A stretch of 22,401 nucleotides of DNA from Bacteroidales bacterium (GTDB lineage: Bacteria > Bacteroidota > Bacteroidia > Bacteroidales > Bacteroidaceae), in the NCBI GenBank assembly GCA_004558535.1, contig SFCP01000016.1, positions 1 through 22,401 of the forward strand, written 5' to 3'. Numbering within the stretch: the first letter of the stretch is position 1; each line of letters begins with the position of its first letter. The translations under genes and the position numbers were made by a program. Shown here one piece after another: positions 1 to 6,889 of this stretch. Under the pieces are notes generated by a model that did no database searches, had not been told where the DNA came from, and worked only from the letters and a program-made list of their open reading frames with translations.

Positions 1-340
1 GATGTTCATGACAACTTTATTTTTATTGGTTATTGATTATCTGCTTTTCGTCGCGGTTCTTGGCGCTTGCCTGCGCCGCGGCGTCACCTTTCGTAGGGCC
101 AAAAGCGTGCCAAAGTGTTTCCCCGGCCGCCTCCTGCCGCTTTTGGCAGTCCGTTCTGCCATTTTGGCACACCTGCTTCGCCCCCGTCGCCTCCTGTCCT
201 GCCGTTTGTCGGTTCTGTCGGTCCCGGACGGCTTCGCGGGGCGCTTCATGCCTCCTCTCGCGCGCACGGATACGCGCGTATTACGCTTTTATTAGGCCGA
301 AAAATGCTGCAAACCCTACACCAGGCGTATTAAGAGGCTG
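1..340. other. Non-coding left edge with nested inverted repeats
   Basis: I see no convincing gene here. Open frames exist on both strands, but their translations are Arg/Pro/Ser/Cys-rich and resemble no family I know. The segment has nested inverted repeats around a GCCAAAA core: GCCAAAAGCG at 98-107 with CGCTTTTGGC at 138-147, and GTGCCAAA at 107-114 with TTTGGCAC at 163-170. A 10-bp palindrome TACGCGCGTA lies at 271-280. This may be the 3' flank of a gene left of the window; function unknown. Confidence 0.5.
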
Positions 341-356
341 TCTGATAGCATGTTGT

Positions 357-650
357 CGGTGAATGGTTGCCTCGCCAAACTGTTCACCAACCGTTCACCG
401 CAGGTCCTCATGGGACGAGGGCTTTCCGTGAGGTGCATGCACGTCCCGTAGGCGGCCGGCGATGGAAATATTTCGGTACAAACCCGTTGTACCGAAATAT
501 TCGTGCGGAAAAAACGGGTGAAAATACCGGCGGATGGCGGGGTGCTTCGGTGAAGGGTTGGTGAACGGTTGGTGTATAGTTTTGCGGGCCAACTATACAC
601 CCGTCACCGAGTTGAAAATGAGGGGGATAGGAGGCCTGGTGAATGGTTTG
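357..650. repeat. Cluster of GGTGAANGGTTG motifs with MITE-like inverted pair
   Basis: A 12-bp motif of consensus GGTGAANGGTTG recurs at 358-369, at 549-560 and 560-571 in tandem, and in relaxed form at 638-650. It occurs in reverse orientation at 382-399. The 18-bp blocks 382-399 and 549-566 are inverted copies of each other with one mismatch, enclosing about 150 bp. Inside lies a perfect 15-bp inverted repeat (467-481 with 487-501, 5-base loop). Just outside is an 11-bp hairpin (571-581 with 591-601). No protein gene is evident. It could be a miniature inverted-repeat element or a cluster of protein-binding sites. Confidence 0.55.
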
Positions 651-680
651 CGGAAAAATCACGGTTATAAAATGCGTAAT

Positions 681-716
681 TGCGCGCGTACGCGCGTAAG
701 TATGTGCGCACGCGCG
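681..716. repeat. Alternating purine-pyrimidine (Z-DNA-prone) stretch
   Basis: Bases 681-698 and 700-716 alternate purine and pyrimidine with only a brief break, mostly CG and TG steps. They include a 14-bp palindrome CGCGCGTACGCGCG at 683-696. Similar short ACGCGCG runs occur at 271-280 and near 2323-2333, all outside genes. Such tracts can adopt left-handed DNA under supercoiling; a biological role is not shown. Confidence 0.45.
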
Positions 717-757
717 AGAGGCTTTCGTGCGTGCATGGAAAGGTGCGGCGCAAGTGC

Positions 758-862
758 TGAAAACTAAGTAGTACTTAGAAAAAACTACAAAGCACTTAGT
801 TAAAACTACAAAGCACTTAGAAAAAATTACAAGGCACTTAGTTAAAACTAAGTAGCACTTAG
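758..862. repeat. Five tandem 21-bp repeats
   Basis: Five contiguous 21-bp units at 758-778, 779-799, 800-820, 821-841 and 842-862 each end in ACTTAG and carry an A-rich start followed by ACTACAAAGC or a close variant. From the second unit on, the first two bases alternate AA, TT, AA, TT, which suggests a 42-bp higher-order period. Because 21 is divisible by three, the minus strand reads as a seven-residue peptide repeat, but the frame continues into sequence that does not look like protein. Candidate roles are a repeated DNA-binding site or a structural spacer. Confidence 0.7.
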
Positions 863-1132
863 AAAAAGTCATATGGCTGTCCGGAAAAACTTTTTAGAAC
901 CCAAGAAAAGGCTCCCCAGAGAAAGTTTAACATTTTTGTAGTTTTAAGATTTACCTAACTGTTTCTTTAATATATGTTAACGGGGGGGGGTGATTTTCAA
1001 GTTTCTGATTTTCTGAAACTTGGGAGGACTTGTAAGATGAGCGGAGTTGCGATTTTTTCTACTAACGTCCGGACCGTAGGGGCGGGGAGTGACTTAGTCT
1101 GTCACATAAATTGGAAAAATCCATCAAAATTT
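863..1132. other. AT-rich spacer upstream of promoter, with G9 tract and hairpins
   Basis: No gene is seen. A run of nine G lies at 982-990. It is followed by TGATTTTC twice (991-998 and 1006-1013) and an 8-bp hairpin CAAGTTTC/GAAACTTG (998-1005 with 1015-1022). A near-palindrome centred on GTCCGGAC lies near 1066-1073. A GTGAC/GTCAC pair (1089-1093 with 1101-1105) sits about 28 bases before the promoter -33 element and could be an operator; that role is inference. Confidence 0.4.
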
Positions 1133-1163
1133 TTTGTATTTCAAAAGATTAGTCTTACCTTTG
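1133..1163 (+). promoter_or_regulatory. Bacteroidetes housekeeping promoter
   Basis: The -33 element TTTG (1133-1136) is followed after 19 bases by the -7 element TACCTTTG (1156-1163). This matches the established Bacteroides consensus TTTG-N19-TAnnTTTG exactly. Start of transcription is expected near 1168-1172, at the base of the first hairpin of the downstream RNA. The -7 element and following bases (TACCTTTGCAC) are identical to those before the tRNA-Phe gene, suggesting a strong promoter. It is the only full-consensus site I found upstream of the pilus operon. Confidence 0.8.
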
Positions 1164-1167
1164 CACG

Positions 1168-1500
1168 CGTTAAGGCATACGTTTTTGCGTGTCTTAACGA
1201 TAGGCAACCTCACGCCTGACTCCGGCGCCATGACCCGCATCATGCCGTGCCGCGGAAACCGTCTTTGGATGGTCCGCCGCCCAGCGGGTAGATTTAGCGT
1301 CATGGCCGGGCCAATTAGAGATGAATGACAGGACGCCAGTGCCGGCGCTTTCGAGCGTCGCGGCGACAGTGCCGAAAAGGAGCAGCCTCGATTCATTCTC
1401 CAATGCGTCGGGGCTATTGCTTATCTGTCAGGTAGGTGCTGTTGTCGCCTGGTTCCCACGGAATATCGCCAGGCCTCCGGCCACGACGGTTCCCGGGAAA
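1168..1500 (+). ncRNA. Candidate structured leader or non-coding RNA
   Basis: Directly after the promoter the sequence can form an ordered set of helices. A start hairpin pairs CGTTAAG 1168-1174 with 1193-1199. Closing stem P1 pairs CAAC 1205-1208 with 1441-1444, CAC 1211-1213 with 1436-1438, and CCTGAC 1215-1220 with 1427-1432. Enclosed are P2 (1222-1225 and 1228-1234 with 1299-1309, 11 bp), P3 (1318-1326 with 1391-1400, 9 bp plus one bulge, containing a 7-bp TTCG-loop hairpin at 1343-1360), and P4 (1401-1406 with 1413-1419). P5 follows (1447-1452 with 1469-1474, with TTCC/GGAA nested inside). Helices abut at 1220/1222, 1400/1401 and 1446/1447, as in a real junction. No credible ORF covers it. 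I do not recognise it as tmRNA, RNase P RNA, SRP RNA or a riboswitch class I know. The 3' end is uncertain, since no intrinsic terminator is visible before 1703. Confidence 0.55.
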
Positions 1501-1702
1501 TGCACTATGGACTGTCTGATTGTCGACACGAACTGATCCGGACTTTACTAAGAAACTTTATTCCTACGAATTACCGACGCTCTTGTGCCCTTGTGCACAG
1601 CAGAAAAATACATAGAGATCATGGACGGCAACGAGGCCTCTGTCCGACGCTCCCGGGCCGTGCCCAAACTGAGGGCATACTGAATAACCATCCAAAATAG
1701 AG
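1501..1702 (+). other. Leader remainder before DUF3575 gene
   Basis: About 200 bases between the folded segment and the first clear start codon. There is no second consensus promoter and no terminator with a T-run. A palindrome TGTCGACA lies near 1521-1528. The bases before 1703 are A-rich (CCAAAATAGAG), typical of Bacteroidetes translation starts that do not use a Shine-Dalgarno sequence. Confidence 0.4.
1621..1683 (+). CDS. Possible 20-residue leader peptide
   Basis: An ATG at 1621, preceded by an A-rich stretch (AGAAAAATACATAGAG), opens a 20-codon frame ending in TGA at 1681-1683. The stop lies 19 bases before the DUF3575 start codon. The peptide is basic, with five Arg/Lys clustered in its second half (RRSR, PKLR). 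It is too short for homology. Placement after a long structured leader and immediately before the first operon gene would suit a translated control peptide, but chance is a real alternative. No alternative start or family match helps decide. Confidence 0.2.
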   Translation: MDGNEASVRRSRAVPKLRAY

Positions 1703-2311
1703 ATGACGCATTACCGCATACATATCCGACTGTTGGCACTCGCATTGTGTTGCCTGCTCCTGCCCCGTACGGGCGGCGCGCAGAGCGTGGCCCTGAAGAC
1801 CAACCTGCTCTACGACGCCACCCTGTCGCCCAACCTCGGCATCGAGGCGCGCCTGGGACGCAAGGTGACCGGACAGCTGGTGGCCGGCATCAACCTGTGG
1901 GACATCAATGCCGACAAGAACCGCAAGTGGCGCCACGCGCTCGTGCAGCCCGAGGTGCGCTATTGGCTCTGCGCCCCCTTTTCGGGCCACTTCTTCGGCA
2001 CTCACCTGCTCTATACGCACTACAACGCCGGCAACGTGCACCTGCCGTTCGGCCTGTGGAGCGGATTGCGCGACCACCGCTACCAGGGCGACTTGGTCGG
2101 TGTGGGCGTGGCCTACGGCTACAGCCACATCCTCAACAACCGCTGGAGCATCGAGGGCTCCGTGGGAGTGGGCTACGGCGTGACGTGGTACCGGAAATAT
2201 GACTGCGCCACCTGCGGCAGCTACTATGGCCGCGAGACACGCCACCTCTTCATGCCCACGAAGCTGTCGCTGTCGGTGGTCTACTACCTGAACCGCAAGA
2301 AGCAGCCATAG
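1703..2311 (+). CDS. DUF3575 family outer-membrane protein
   Basis: The 202-residue product starts with a hydrophobic signal peptide (about residues 1-26, likely cut after GGA before QS). The DUF3575 hallmark follows: ALKTNLLYDAT near residues 30-40, then NLGIEARLG. The rest is rich in aromatic, glycine and alternating residues (residues about 60-202, ending LSLSVVYYLNRK), as expected for a small beta-barrel outer-membrane protein. DUF3575 genes commonly sit beside DUF3868 and fimbrillin genes in Bacteroidales. That context suggests a role in assembling or anchoring the pilus at the outer membrane, but the biochemical role is unknown. It is the first gene after the promoter and leader, and 85 bases precede the next gene. 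The ATG at 1703 was chosen because it directly precedes the signal peptide. A CATC-like pair of cysteines near residues 173-176 might form a disulfide. Confidence 0.85.
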   Translation: MTHYRIHIRLLALALCCLLLPRTGGAQSVALKTNLLYDATLSPNLGIEARLGRKVTGQLVAGINLWDINADKNRKWRHALVQPEVRYWLCAPFSGHFFGTHLLYTHYNAGNVHLPFGLWSGLRDHRYQGDLVGVGVAYGYSHILNNRWSIEGSVGVGYGVTWYRKYDCATCGSYYGRETRHLFMPTKLSLSVVYYLNRKKQP

Positions 2312-2345
2312 CAGCCCTCGCGCACGCGCGCGTTCCTTTTAATAT

Positions 2346-2379
2346 TTTATAGAAACTATATACTTTATAGAAACGATAC
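2346..2379 (+). repeat. Direct repeat in the DUF3575-DUF3868 gap
   Basis: Two near-identical 16-base copies of TTTATAGAAACNATAY lie at 2346-2361 and 2364-2379, spaced 18 bases apart (start to start), in an A/T-rich island within otherwise GC-rich sequence. They end 17 bases before the next ATG. They may be a translation-enhancing A/T-rich leader or a repeated binding site. No full promoter consensus is present. Confidence 0.55.
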
Positions 2380-2396
2380 CCCCGATTCGTCCGATA

Positions 2397-3770
2397 ATGA
2401 AACCGATACGTACCCTCCTCCTCCCGGCCCTGCTCCTGAGCGCCCTGTCGGTGCTGCTGCCCTCCTCCGTGGCGGCGCAGCCCGTGCCTTTTGCGAGCCG
2501 GTGGTCGGGCAGCGACAGTGTCAGCCTCCGCTTTCCGCTGACCGTGGACCCCGCCACGGCCGGCCGCGACTATGCCGTGTGCTACACGCCGTTCGTCTGC
2601 TCCGCGGCGGGCGACACGCTGCAGTTGCCCCCGGTGATTTTCCGCGGCAGCCGCAACCGCCGCTACGTGGGGCGTGCCCGTCACTACGGCGACATGGCCG
2701 GGGCCACCTGTCCCGAGCTTGCTGTGGGCGACACCCTCCTGTATGCCTGCACACTGGCTGCTGCCGAGGTGCCCTGGCTCACCGCCGGCCGCATCAACGT
2801 GGGCGTGGGCGCCGAGCGCGAGGGCTGTTGCAGTGTGACGCCCCTGCCGACCGCCGAGGTGGGCCACTTCGCTTACATCCCGCCCTTTGAGCCCCTCGTG
2901 GTTCCCGTCGAGGACAATACGGGCAAGGCCGGCGAACTGCAGAAGACCAATCCCGTGCTGCAGCACATCTCGAAATACCGCCCCTACGACGAATCGCGCA
3001 TACTGCGCAAGGAGAGCGACATGCTCTTCGTCAACTTCCCGCTGGACAAGGTCACCCTGCTCCACGATTTCCGCTCGAACGGTCCTACGCTCGACACCAT
3101 CGTGAGCATCACGCGCCAGATTCTGGCCGACTCGACCTCCACCGTGAAGCTCATCCAGATTATCGGTCTGGCCTCGGTCGAGGGCAGCATCAGCCACAAC
3201 TGCTGGCTGGCCGAGCACCGTGCCCTCGCCCTGCGCGACTACGTCCAGGCCCGCGTGCCTTCGCCCGACGCCCTCTACGAAATCTGCAACGGCTGCGAGG
3301 GATGGGCCGAACTGCGCGACCAAATCAACGATTCCGACTTCGAGGGTAAGGAGGGCCTGCTCGACATCATCGACCATACGCCCGATGCCAACGAGCGCGA
3401 GCGCCGCATGAAGAAATACCAAGGCGGCCGCCCCTGGGCCTACGTCAAGGAGCACATCCTGCAGGACCAGCGCAACTCCGGTTACCTGCGCATCTATTAT
3501 GACTACGTGCCCGACACCGCTGCCGCCACCATCAATGCCGCTTCGGCAAAGCTCAACGAGGGACGCTACGCAGAGGCGCTGGCGGAACTGCAGACGGTGA
3601 GCAGCGACCCGCGTGCTTGGAACGCGCTGGGCGTGGCGCTCTACATGATGGGGCGCGAAGCCGAGGGCATGGACTATATCCGCCGCGCCGCAGCAGCCGG
3701 CAACCCGCAGGCCATCGAAAACCTGCGCCAGATGGAGGCGGTGGACACCGCCCGCCGGGCCGCGGAATGA
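2397..3770 (+). CDS. DUF3868 / OmpA-like envelope protein with TPR-like tail
   Basis: A 457-residue secreted protein. The signal peptide covers about residues 1-27 (VAA before QP). Residues about 30-190 match the style of the DUF3868 N-terminal domain found in Bacteroidales fimbrial loci. Residues about 213-285 look OmpA-like: FPLDKVTL, then GLASVEGS and NCWLAEHRALALRDYV, which parallel the OmpA motifs GHTD..G and NxxLSxxRA. The aspartate expected in the first motif is not present, so classical peptidoglycan binding is uncertain. Residues about 380-450 form a short TPR- or Sel1-like helical tail (AKLNEGRYAEAL, AWNALGVALYMMGREAEGM). Likely periplasmic or outer-membrane, linking the pilus apparatus to the cell wall; this is inference from domains and neighbours. 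The ATG at 2397 directly precedes the signal peptide. A 76-base gap separates it from the fimbrillin gene. Confidence 0.82.
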   Translation: MKPIRTLLLPALLLSALSVLLPSSVAAQPVPFASRWSGSDSVSLRFPLTVDPATAGRDYAVCYTPFVCSAAGDTLQLPPVIFRGSRNRRYVGRARHYGDMAGATCPELAVGDTLLYACTLAAAEVPWLTAGRINVGVGAEREGCCSVTPLPTAEVGHFAYIPPFEPLVVPVEDNTGKAGELQKTNPVLQHISKYRPYDESRILRKESDMLFVNFPLDKVTLLHDFRSNGPTLDTIVSITRQILADSTSTVKLIQIIGLASVEGSISHNCWLAEHRALALRDYVQARVPSPDALYEICNGCEGWAELRDQINDSDFEGKEGLLDIIDHTPDANERERRMKKYQGGRPWAYVKEHILQDQRNSGYLRIYYDYVPDTAAATINAASAKLNEGRYAEALAELQTVSSDPRAWNALGVALYMMGREAEGMDYIRRAAAAGNPQAIENLRQMEAVDTARRAAE

Positions 3771-3846
3771 GCCCGCCGTACTGCCGCCAGGCCGGATGGA
3801 CACAGCACAAACAACATCATTATTCACTTTATAAAATTCAAAACCT

Positions 3847-5646
3847 ATGAGAAAGTTCAACAAATTCGCTTATGCAAGCGCGATGCTGCTTGCAGGCGGT
3901 ATGGTTTTGGCAAGCTGCTCCTCGGACGATGAGCTGACCAATGCCAATCCCACGTATGACGGTGAAAGCGTGAAGGCGCAGTTTGCCATCTCCGTACCGG
4001 GCTACGCTGTGAACGGCAGCCGTATGACGGCCGGCGAGGCTCAGGAAAAGAATGTATTCAACGGAATTGAAAACCTGCAGCTCTTCCCCTTGAAACTTGC
4101 TGCCGCAGGCGATACCGCTGTAGCAGCCACCACACTGGGTTACAGCCCCATCTGGTTGGGCGAAATCAGCTCGTCCAGCGAATTCCTTTCCAACACCACC
4201 AACCCGAGCTGGAATCCTACCACGCAAGCCAACGTCAAGCGGTACACCGACTTGAAATTGGGCCTGGGTATCAATGCCTTCTTGGTGTATGGCAAGGCCA
4301 AGCACGTGGCTGGCAGTAGCGATGCCGAAGACCAGCTGATTGCTTCCTATGATGTGAGCACGCTGACCACAGCCAGCAAAGCCGGCGATATTAATTTCAG
4401 TCTGGTGCCGCGCTATACGGCTGCAGCCGCAGAAGAAACCGCTACGCTCACGGCGCTGAACGAGATTACTACGAGATTGCTGGCCATCGGCAACACCGAT
4501 TACGATTTGCTGAAAGCGAATGTCAAGAACATGACGGCTGGTTCTTCCGCTTCCGTGCTCGCTATGGTAGAGGATTTGTGGAACTCCAGCGCAAGACTGG
4601 ACATCAGCCGTGGTACGACAGCGGTAGACGGAGATGGTTATGACCTCCGCGCCAAAATTAAGGAACACTTCGGCGTAACGGAGAACACCCTTGGTGAGAA
4701 CGATAAACTGAGCTGGAAAAATGATCCGGATTTCCCGAAAGTAGCCAACCTGCCCGACGGCGCAGTGGCTGTGAAGTTCAACACGGACCGGTTTGAGTAC
4801 AGCACGTCCATTTCTTTGGATGGCCCGATTAATGTGCCTGCACGCGACAACTACGTGTTACCCGCTCAGCTCTACTATCGCAGCAATACGCCTATCGGTG
4901 TGAAGAAAGCTACCGTGTTCGACAAACCCTCCAATTACACAGGTATGCCTTGGAACACCGTTTTCACCGAAAATTATGGCACTGCCGGTAGTGTAGACGC
5001 CACCACCCGTTCGGTTGTATTGCAGAAGGAGTTGCAGTATGCTGTGGCCGACATGGCTACCCAGGTGAAAGTTTCCACCGTAACCATCAAGGACAGCAAG
5101 GGCAATATCGTAAGCATACCGGCAGACGGCCTCAAAGTGACGGGTATCCTGGTAGGTGACCAGAAGAATGTGGACTTCAAGTTCCAACCCAATGGTACTA
5201 CAGCTTATACGCTCTATGACAACACCATTCAGGATGAAGATAGAAAAGACTGCATGGCAAAGGTAGACGCTACGACTTATAGCAATTCCAACCACACCTT
5301 GGTATTGGAAACCGCAGCTGCCGCCAAAGTTCGCGTTGCTGTTGAGTTCCAGAATACCGGCAGCGATTTTTATGGATATAAGGGACAACTGATTCCTGCC
5401 GGTGGCAAGTTCTACCTGATAGCTGAATTGGATCCCGCTGCCACTGGTGCTACGGCTCCGGGCGAATACCGCACGCTGAACCAAGTCTTCAAGCAGGACT
5501 TCACTACTTTCGTCAAACTGAACATCACTTCGTTGGCAAATGCCTACAACGTCATTCCCGACCTGCGTGCTCCGCAGTTGGAATTCGGTATGTCGGTTGA
5601 CCTGAAGTGGCAGACCGGTATGAACTTTGAAGTAGACTTCAATTAA
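3847..5646 (+). CDS. Mfa1-like major fimbrillin lipoprotein
   Basis: A 599-residue protein with a lipoprotein signal ending in the lipobox VLASC, putting the lipidated cysteine at residue 24. In type V pili the precursor is lipidated, moved to the outer membrane, and cut after an arginine so that subunits polymerise by strand exchange. A fitting site is GSR-MTAGEAQ, Arg 59, followed by FNGIENLQLFPL, a typical start of the mature N-terminal domain. The C-terminus (FGMSVDLKWQTGMNFEVDFN) has the hydrophobic alternating pattern of Mfa1-type C-terminal strands. Its length is close to P. gingivalis Mfa1 (about 560 residues). The gene is visibly richer in A/T than its neighbours and has an A/T-rich start region (TATAAAATTCAAAACCT), fitting high expression. 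Likely the main shaft subunit. The family call is firm; the exact subunit role is inferred from order. Confidence 0.85.
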   Translation: MRKFNKFAYASAMLLAGGMVLASCSSDDELTNANPTYDGESVKAQFAISVPGYAVNGSRMTAGEAQEKNVFNGIENLQLFPLKLAAAGDTAVAATTLGYSPIWLGEISSSSEFLSNTTNPSWNPTTQANVKRYTDLKLGLGINAFLVYGKAKHVAGSSDAEDQLIASYDVSTLTTASKAGDINFSLVPRYTAAAAEETATLTALNEITTRLLAIGNTDYDLLKANVKNMTAGSSASVLAMVEDLWNSSARLDISRGTTAVDGDGYDLRAKIKEHFGVTENTLGENDKLSWKNDPDFPKVANLPDGAVAVKFNTDRFEYSTSISLDGPINVPARDNYVLPAQLYYRSNTPIGVKKATVFDKPSNYTGMPWNTVFTENYGTAGSVDATTRSVVLQKELQYAVADMATQVKVSTVTIKDSKGNIVSIPADGLKVTGILVGDQKNVDFKFQPNGTTAYTLYDNTIQDEDRKDCMAKVDATTYSNSNHTLVLETAAAAKVRVAVEFQNTGSDFYGYKGQLIPAGGKFYLIAELDPAATGATAPGEYRTLNQVFKQDFTTFVKLNITSLANAYNVIPDLRAPQLEFGMSVDLKWQTGMNFEVDFN

Positions 5647-5820
5647 TCTCCCTCTTCTCACTCCGTCGGGAAATGCGGGCCGAGGCCACGCGCCCGACGG
5701 GTGTCACCACCCAACAGGGCAGCCGTCCGGGGACGGACGACTGCTCACCCATACGGCGGCAAGGCTCCGCCCACACTGACAGCGGCACAGGCCGCCTGCA
5801 CTCCCTCAGTGGCAAACGAC
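5647..5820 (+). promoter_or_regulatory. Intercistronic hairpins after the fimbrillin gene
   Basis: This 174-base gap holds an 8-bp perfect stem, CCGTCGGG 5663-5670 with CCCGACGG 5693-5700, and a tight GC hairpin, CCGTC/GACGG within 5723-5736. Neither has a T-run, so they are not typical intrinsic terminators. They could protect the upstream fimbrillin message or lower read-through, giving more shaft subunit than anchor. This is inference. Confidence 0.4.
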
Positions 5821-6822
5821 ATGAACAAGCTATATTTACTCTTACTTCCCATCCTCGGCCTGTTATCCTCGTGTATCAACGAGGATTTGTCGGATTGTGG
5901 AGTAAACTACGGACTGGAATACGAAGTCACGTTGACCACCAACGTACAAACCGAAATCAGTACCGAACTGACCACCGACGTGGAAACGGAGGTGGGCGGA
6001 CGTCTGCTTTCGGCCCTGTCGGGATTCTTTGCCGAATATGCCAATGATGTCAACCTGAACTTCTACGACTGGGCACCGCCACAAGCACTCAACCACAGCG
6101 AGGACCACTATATCGGCGGCACCTCGGCCAGCTATACCATCTACCTGCCCGCCAAGGACTACCGCCACCTGTCGGTGGCCAACATCGCAGGCGAGCCCCT
6201 CGTGGAGATGCCGGCTACCGCCCACGCCGACGATTACCGGATGATACAGGCACCGGGCGACACTATCGATTCGCACACCTATGGCCTGTTCTCGGCACGC
6301 AAGGACATGCAGGTCATGGGCGACCGAGACCAGGTATTCCACGTGAACCTGTACATGCAGAACTGTGCCGCCGCCCTCGTCATCGACCCCAATGGTGTGG
6401 AATTCACCGACATAAAAGTCTACATGACCGACCTGGCCACGGGCTTTTCGGTCAACGACAGTACCTACGTGTACGGACCGGCCCCTATCATCCGCACCCA
6501 TGCCCTCAACACCGACGGCGTACCCCTGCTTTGTTACTACGGCACCGGCTTCCCCTCGCGCGAAATCGGTACGGCCGGCGCACCGGAGCTGCGCGCTGCC
6601 GCACAAAGCGGACTGTGGCGCATCAAGGTCTATGTCACCCTGCCCGAAGGAAGCACTACCGAAACTATCCTCTACCTGCCCGATGCCCTCAGGGCCGGAC
6701 AGTTGCGCATCATCAAGGCCGTGCTGGTTCCCAACGGCGAGGTGAAGCCCAACAATCCCGAAATCGGCACCGGCGTAGACTTGGACTGGAAGCAGGGCGG
6801 CAACTACGAAACCGACCTGTAG
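5821..6822 (+). CDS. FimB/Mfa2-like fimbrial anchor lipoprotein
   Basis: A 333-residue lipoprotein. The signal LLPILGLLSSC places the lipidated cysteine at residue 18, followed by INEDLSDCG, close to the CxxDLxxC start usual for FimB/Mfa2 proteins. The body is predicted beta-rich, with blocks NLNFYDW, SYTIYLPAKDYRHLSVAN and VFHVNLYMQNCAAALVIDP, the pattern of two beta-sandwich domains. It ends in GTGVDLDWKQGGNYETDL. Family members such as Mfa2 stay lipid-anchored and hold the pilus base to the outer membrane, limiting shaft length. The open frame extends upstream to 5701, but the ATG at 5821 is chosen because it directly starts the lipoprotein signal. It follows the fimbrillin gene, the order of mfa1-mfa2. 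A 67-base gap leads to the next gene. Confidence 0.82.
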   Translation: MNKLYLLLLPILGLLSSCINEDLSDCGVNYGLEYEVTLTTNVQTEISTELTTDVETEVGGRLLSALSGFFAEYANDVNLNFYDWAPPQALNHSEDHYIGGTSASYTIYLPAKDYRHLSVANIAGEPLVEMPATAHADDYRMIQAPGDTIDSHTYGLFSARKDMQVMGDRDQVFHVNLYMQNCAAALVIDPNGVEFTDIKVYMTDLATGFSVNDSTYVYGPAPIIRTHALNTDGVPLLCYYGTGFPSREIGTAGAPELRAAAQSGLWRIKVYVTLPEGSTTETILYLPDALRAGQLRIIKAVLVPNGEVKPNNPEIGTGVDLDWKQGGNYETDL

Positions 6823-6889
6823 TCGTCATAGAGGGCAGGCCGGAAGCCTGCGCCCGGTGAGTCCCTCCCGTAAAAATCCAAACAGCCCC

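Noticed and set aside
2..333. Overlapping open frames at the left edge (97, 109, 76 and 72 residues)
   Set aside because: They overlap on both strands, have skewed composition and no recognisable domain; none has a convincing start region.
408..872. Minus-strand 154-residue frame with a seven-residue repeat (FSKC..., LTKC...)
   Set aside because: The peptide repeat is a by-product of a 21-bp DNA repeat. The rest of the frame runs through inverted repeats and lacks protein-like composition.
1000..1200. Invertible (phase-variable) promoter, common for Bacteroides surface loci
   Set aside because: I searched both sides of the promoter and found no matching inverted pair flanking it, and no recombinase gene is in the window.
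1500..1545. Resemblance of GAACTGATCCGGAC to the 3' half of a TPP riboswitch
   Set aside because: The rest of the TPP consensus, including the CTGAGA segment and the second conserved half, is absent.
2250..3863. Long minus-strand frame (537 residues) opposite the DUF3868 gene
   Set aside because: It is a shadow of a GC-rich coding region; the plus strand has a signal peptide and known domains.
5701..5820. Upstream start of the Mfa2-like frame at 5701
   Set aside because: It would add 40 residues before a clear lipoprotein signal and cover two GC hairpins; the ATG at 5821 fits far better.
6857..6889. Upstream start of the fimbrillin-like frame
   Set aside because: It adds a charged 11-residue extension ahead of the lipoprotein signal; 6890 or 6893 is preferred.
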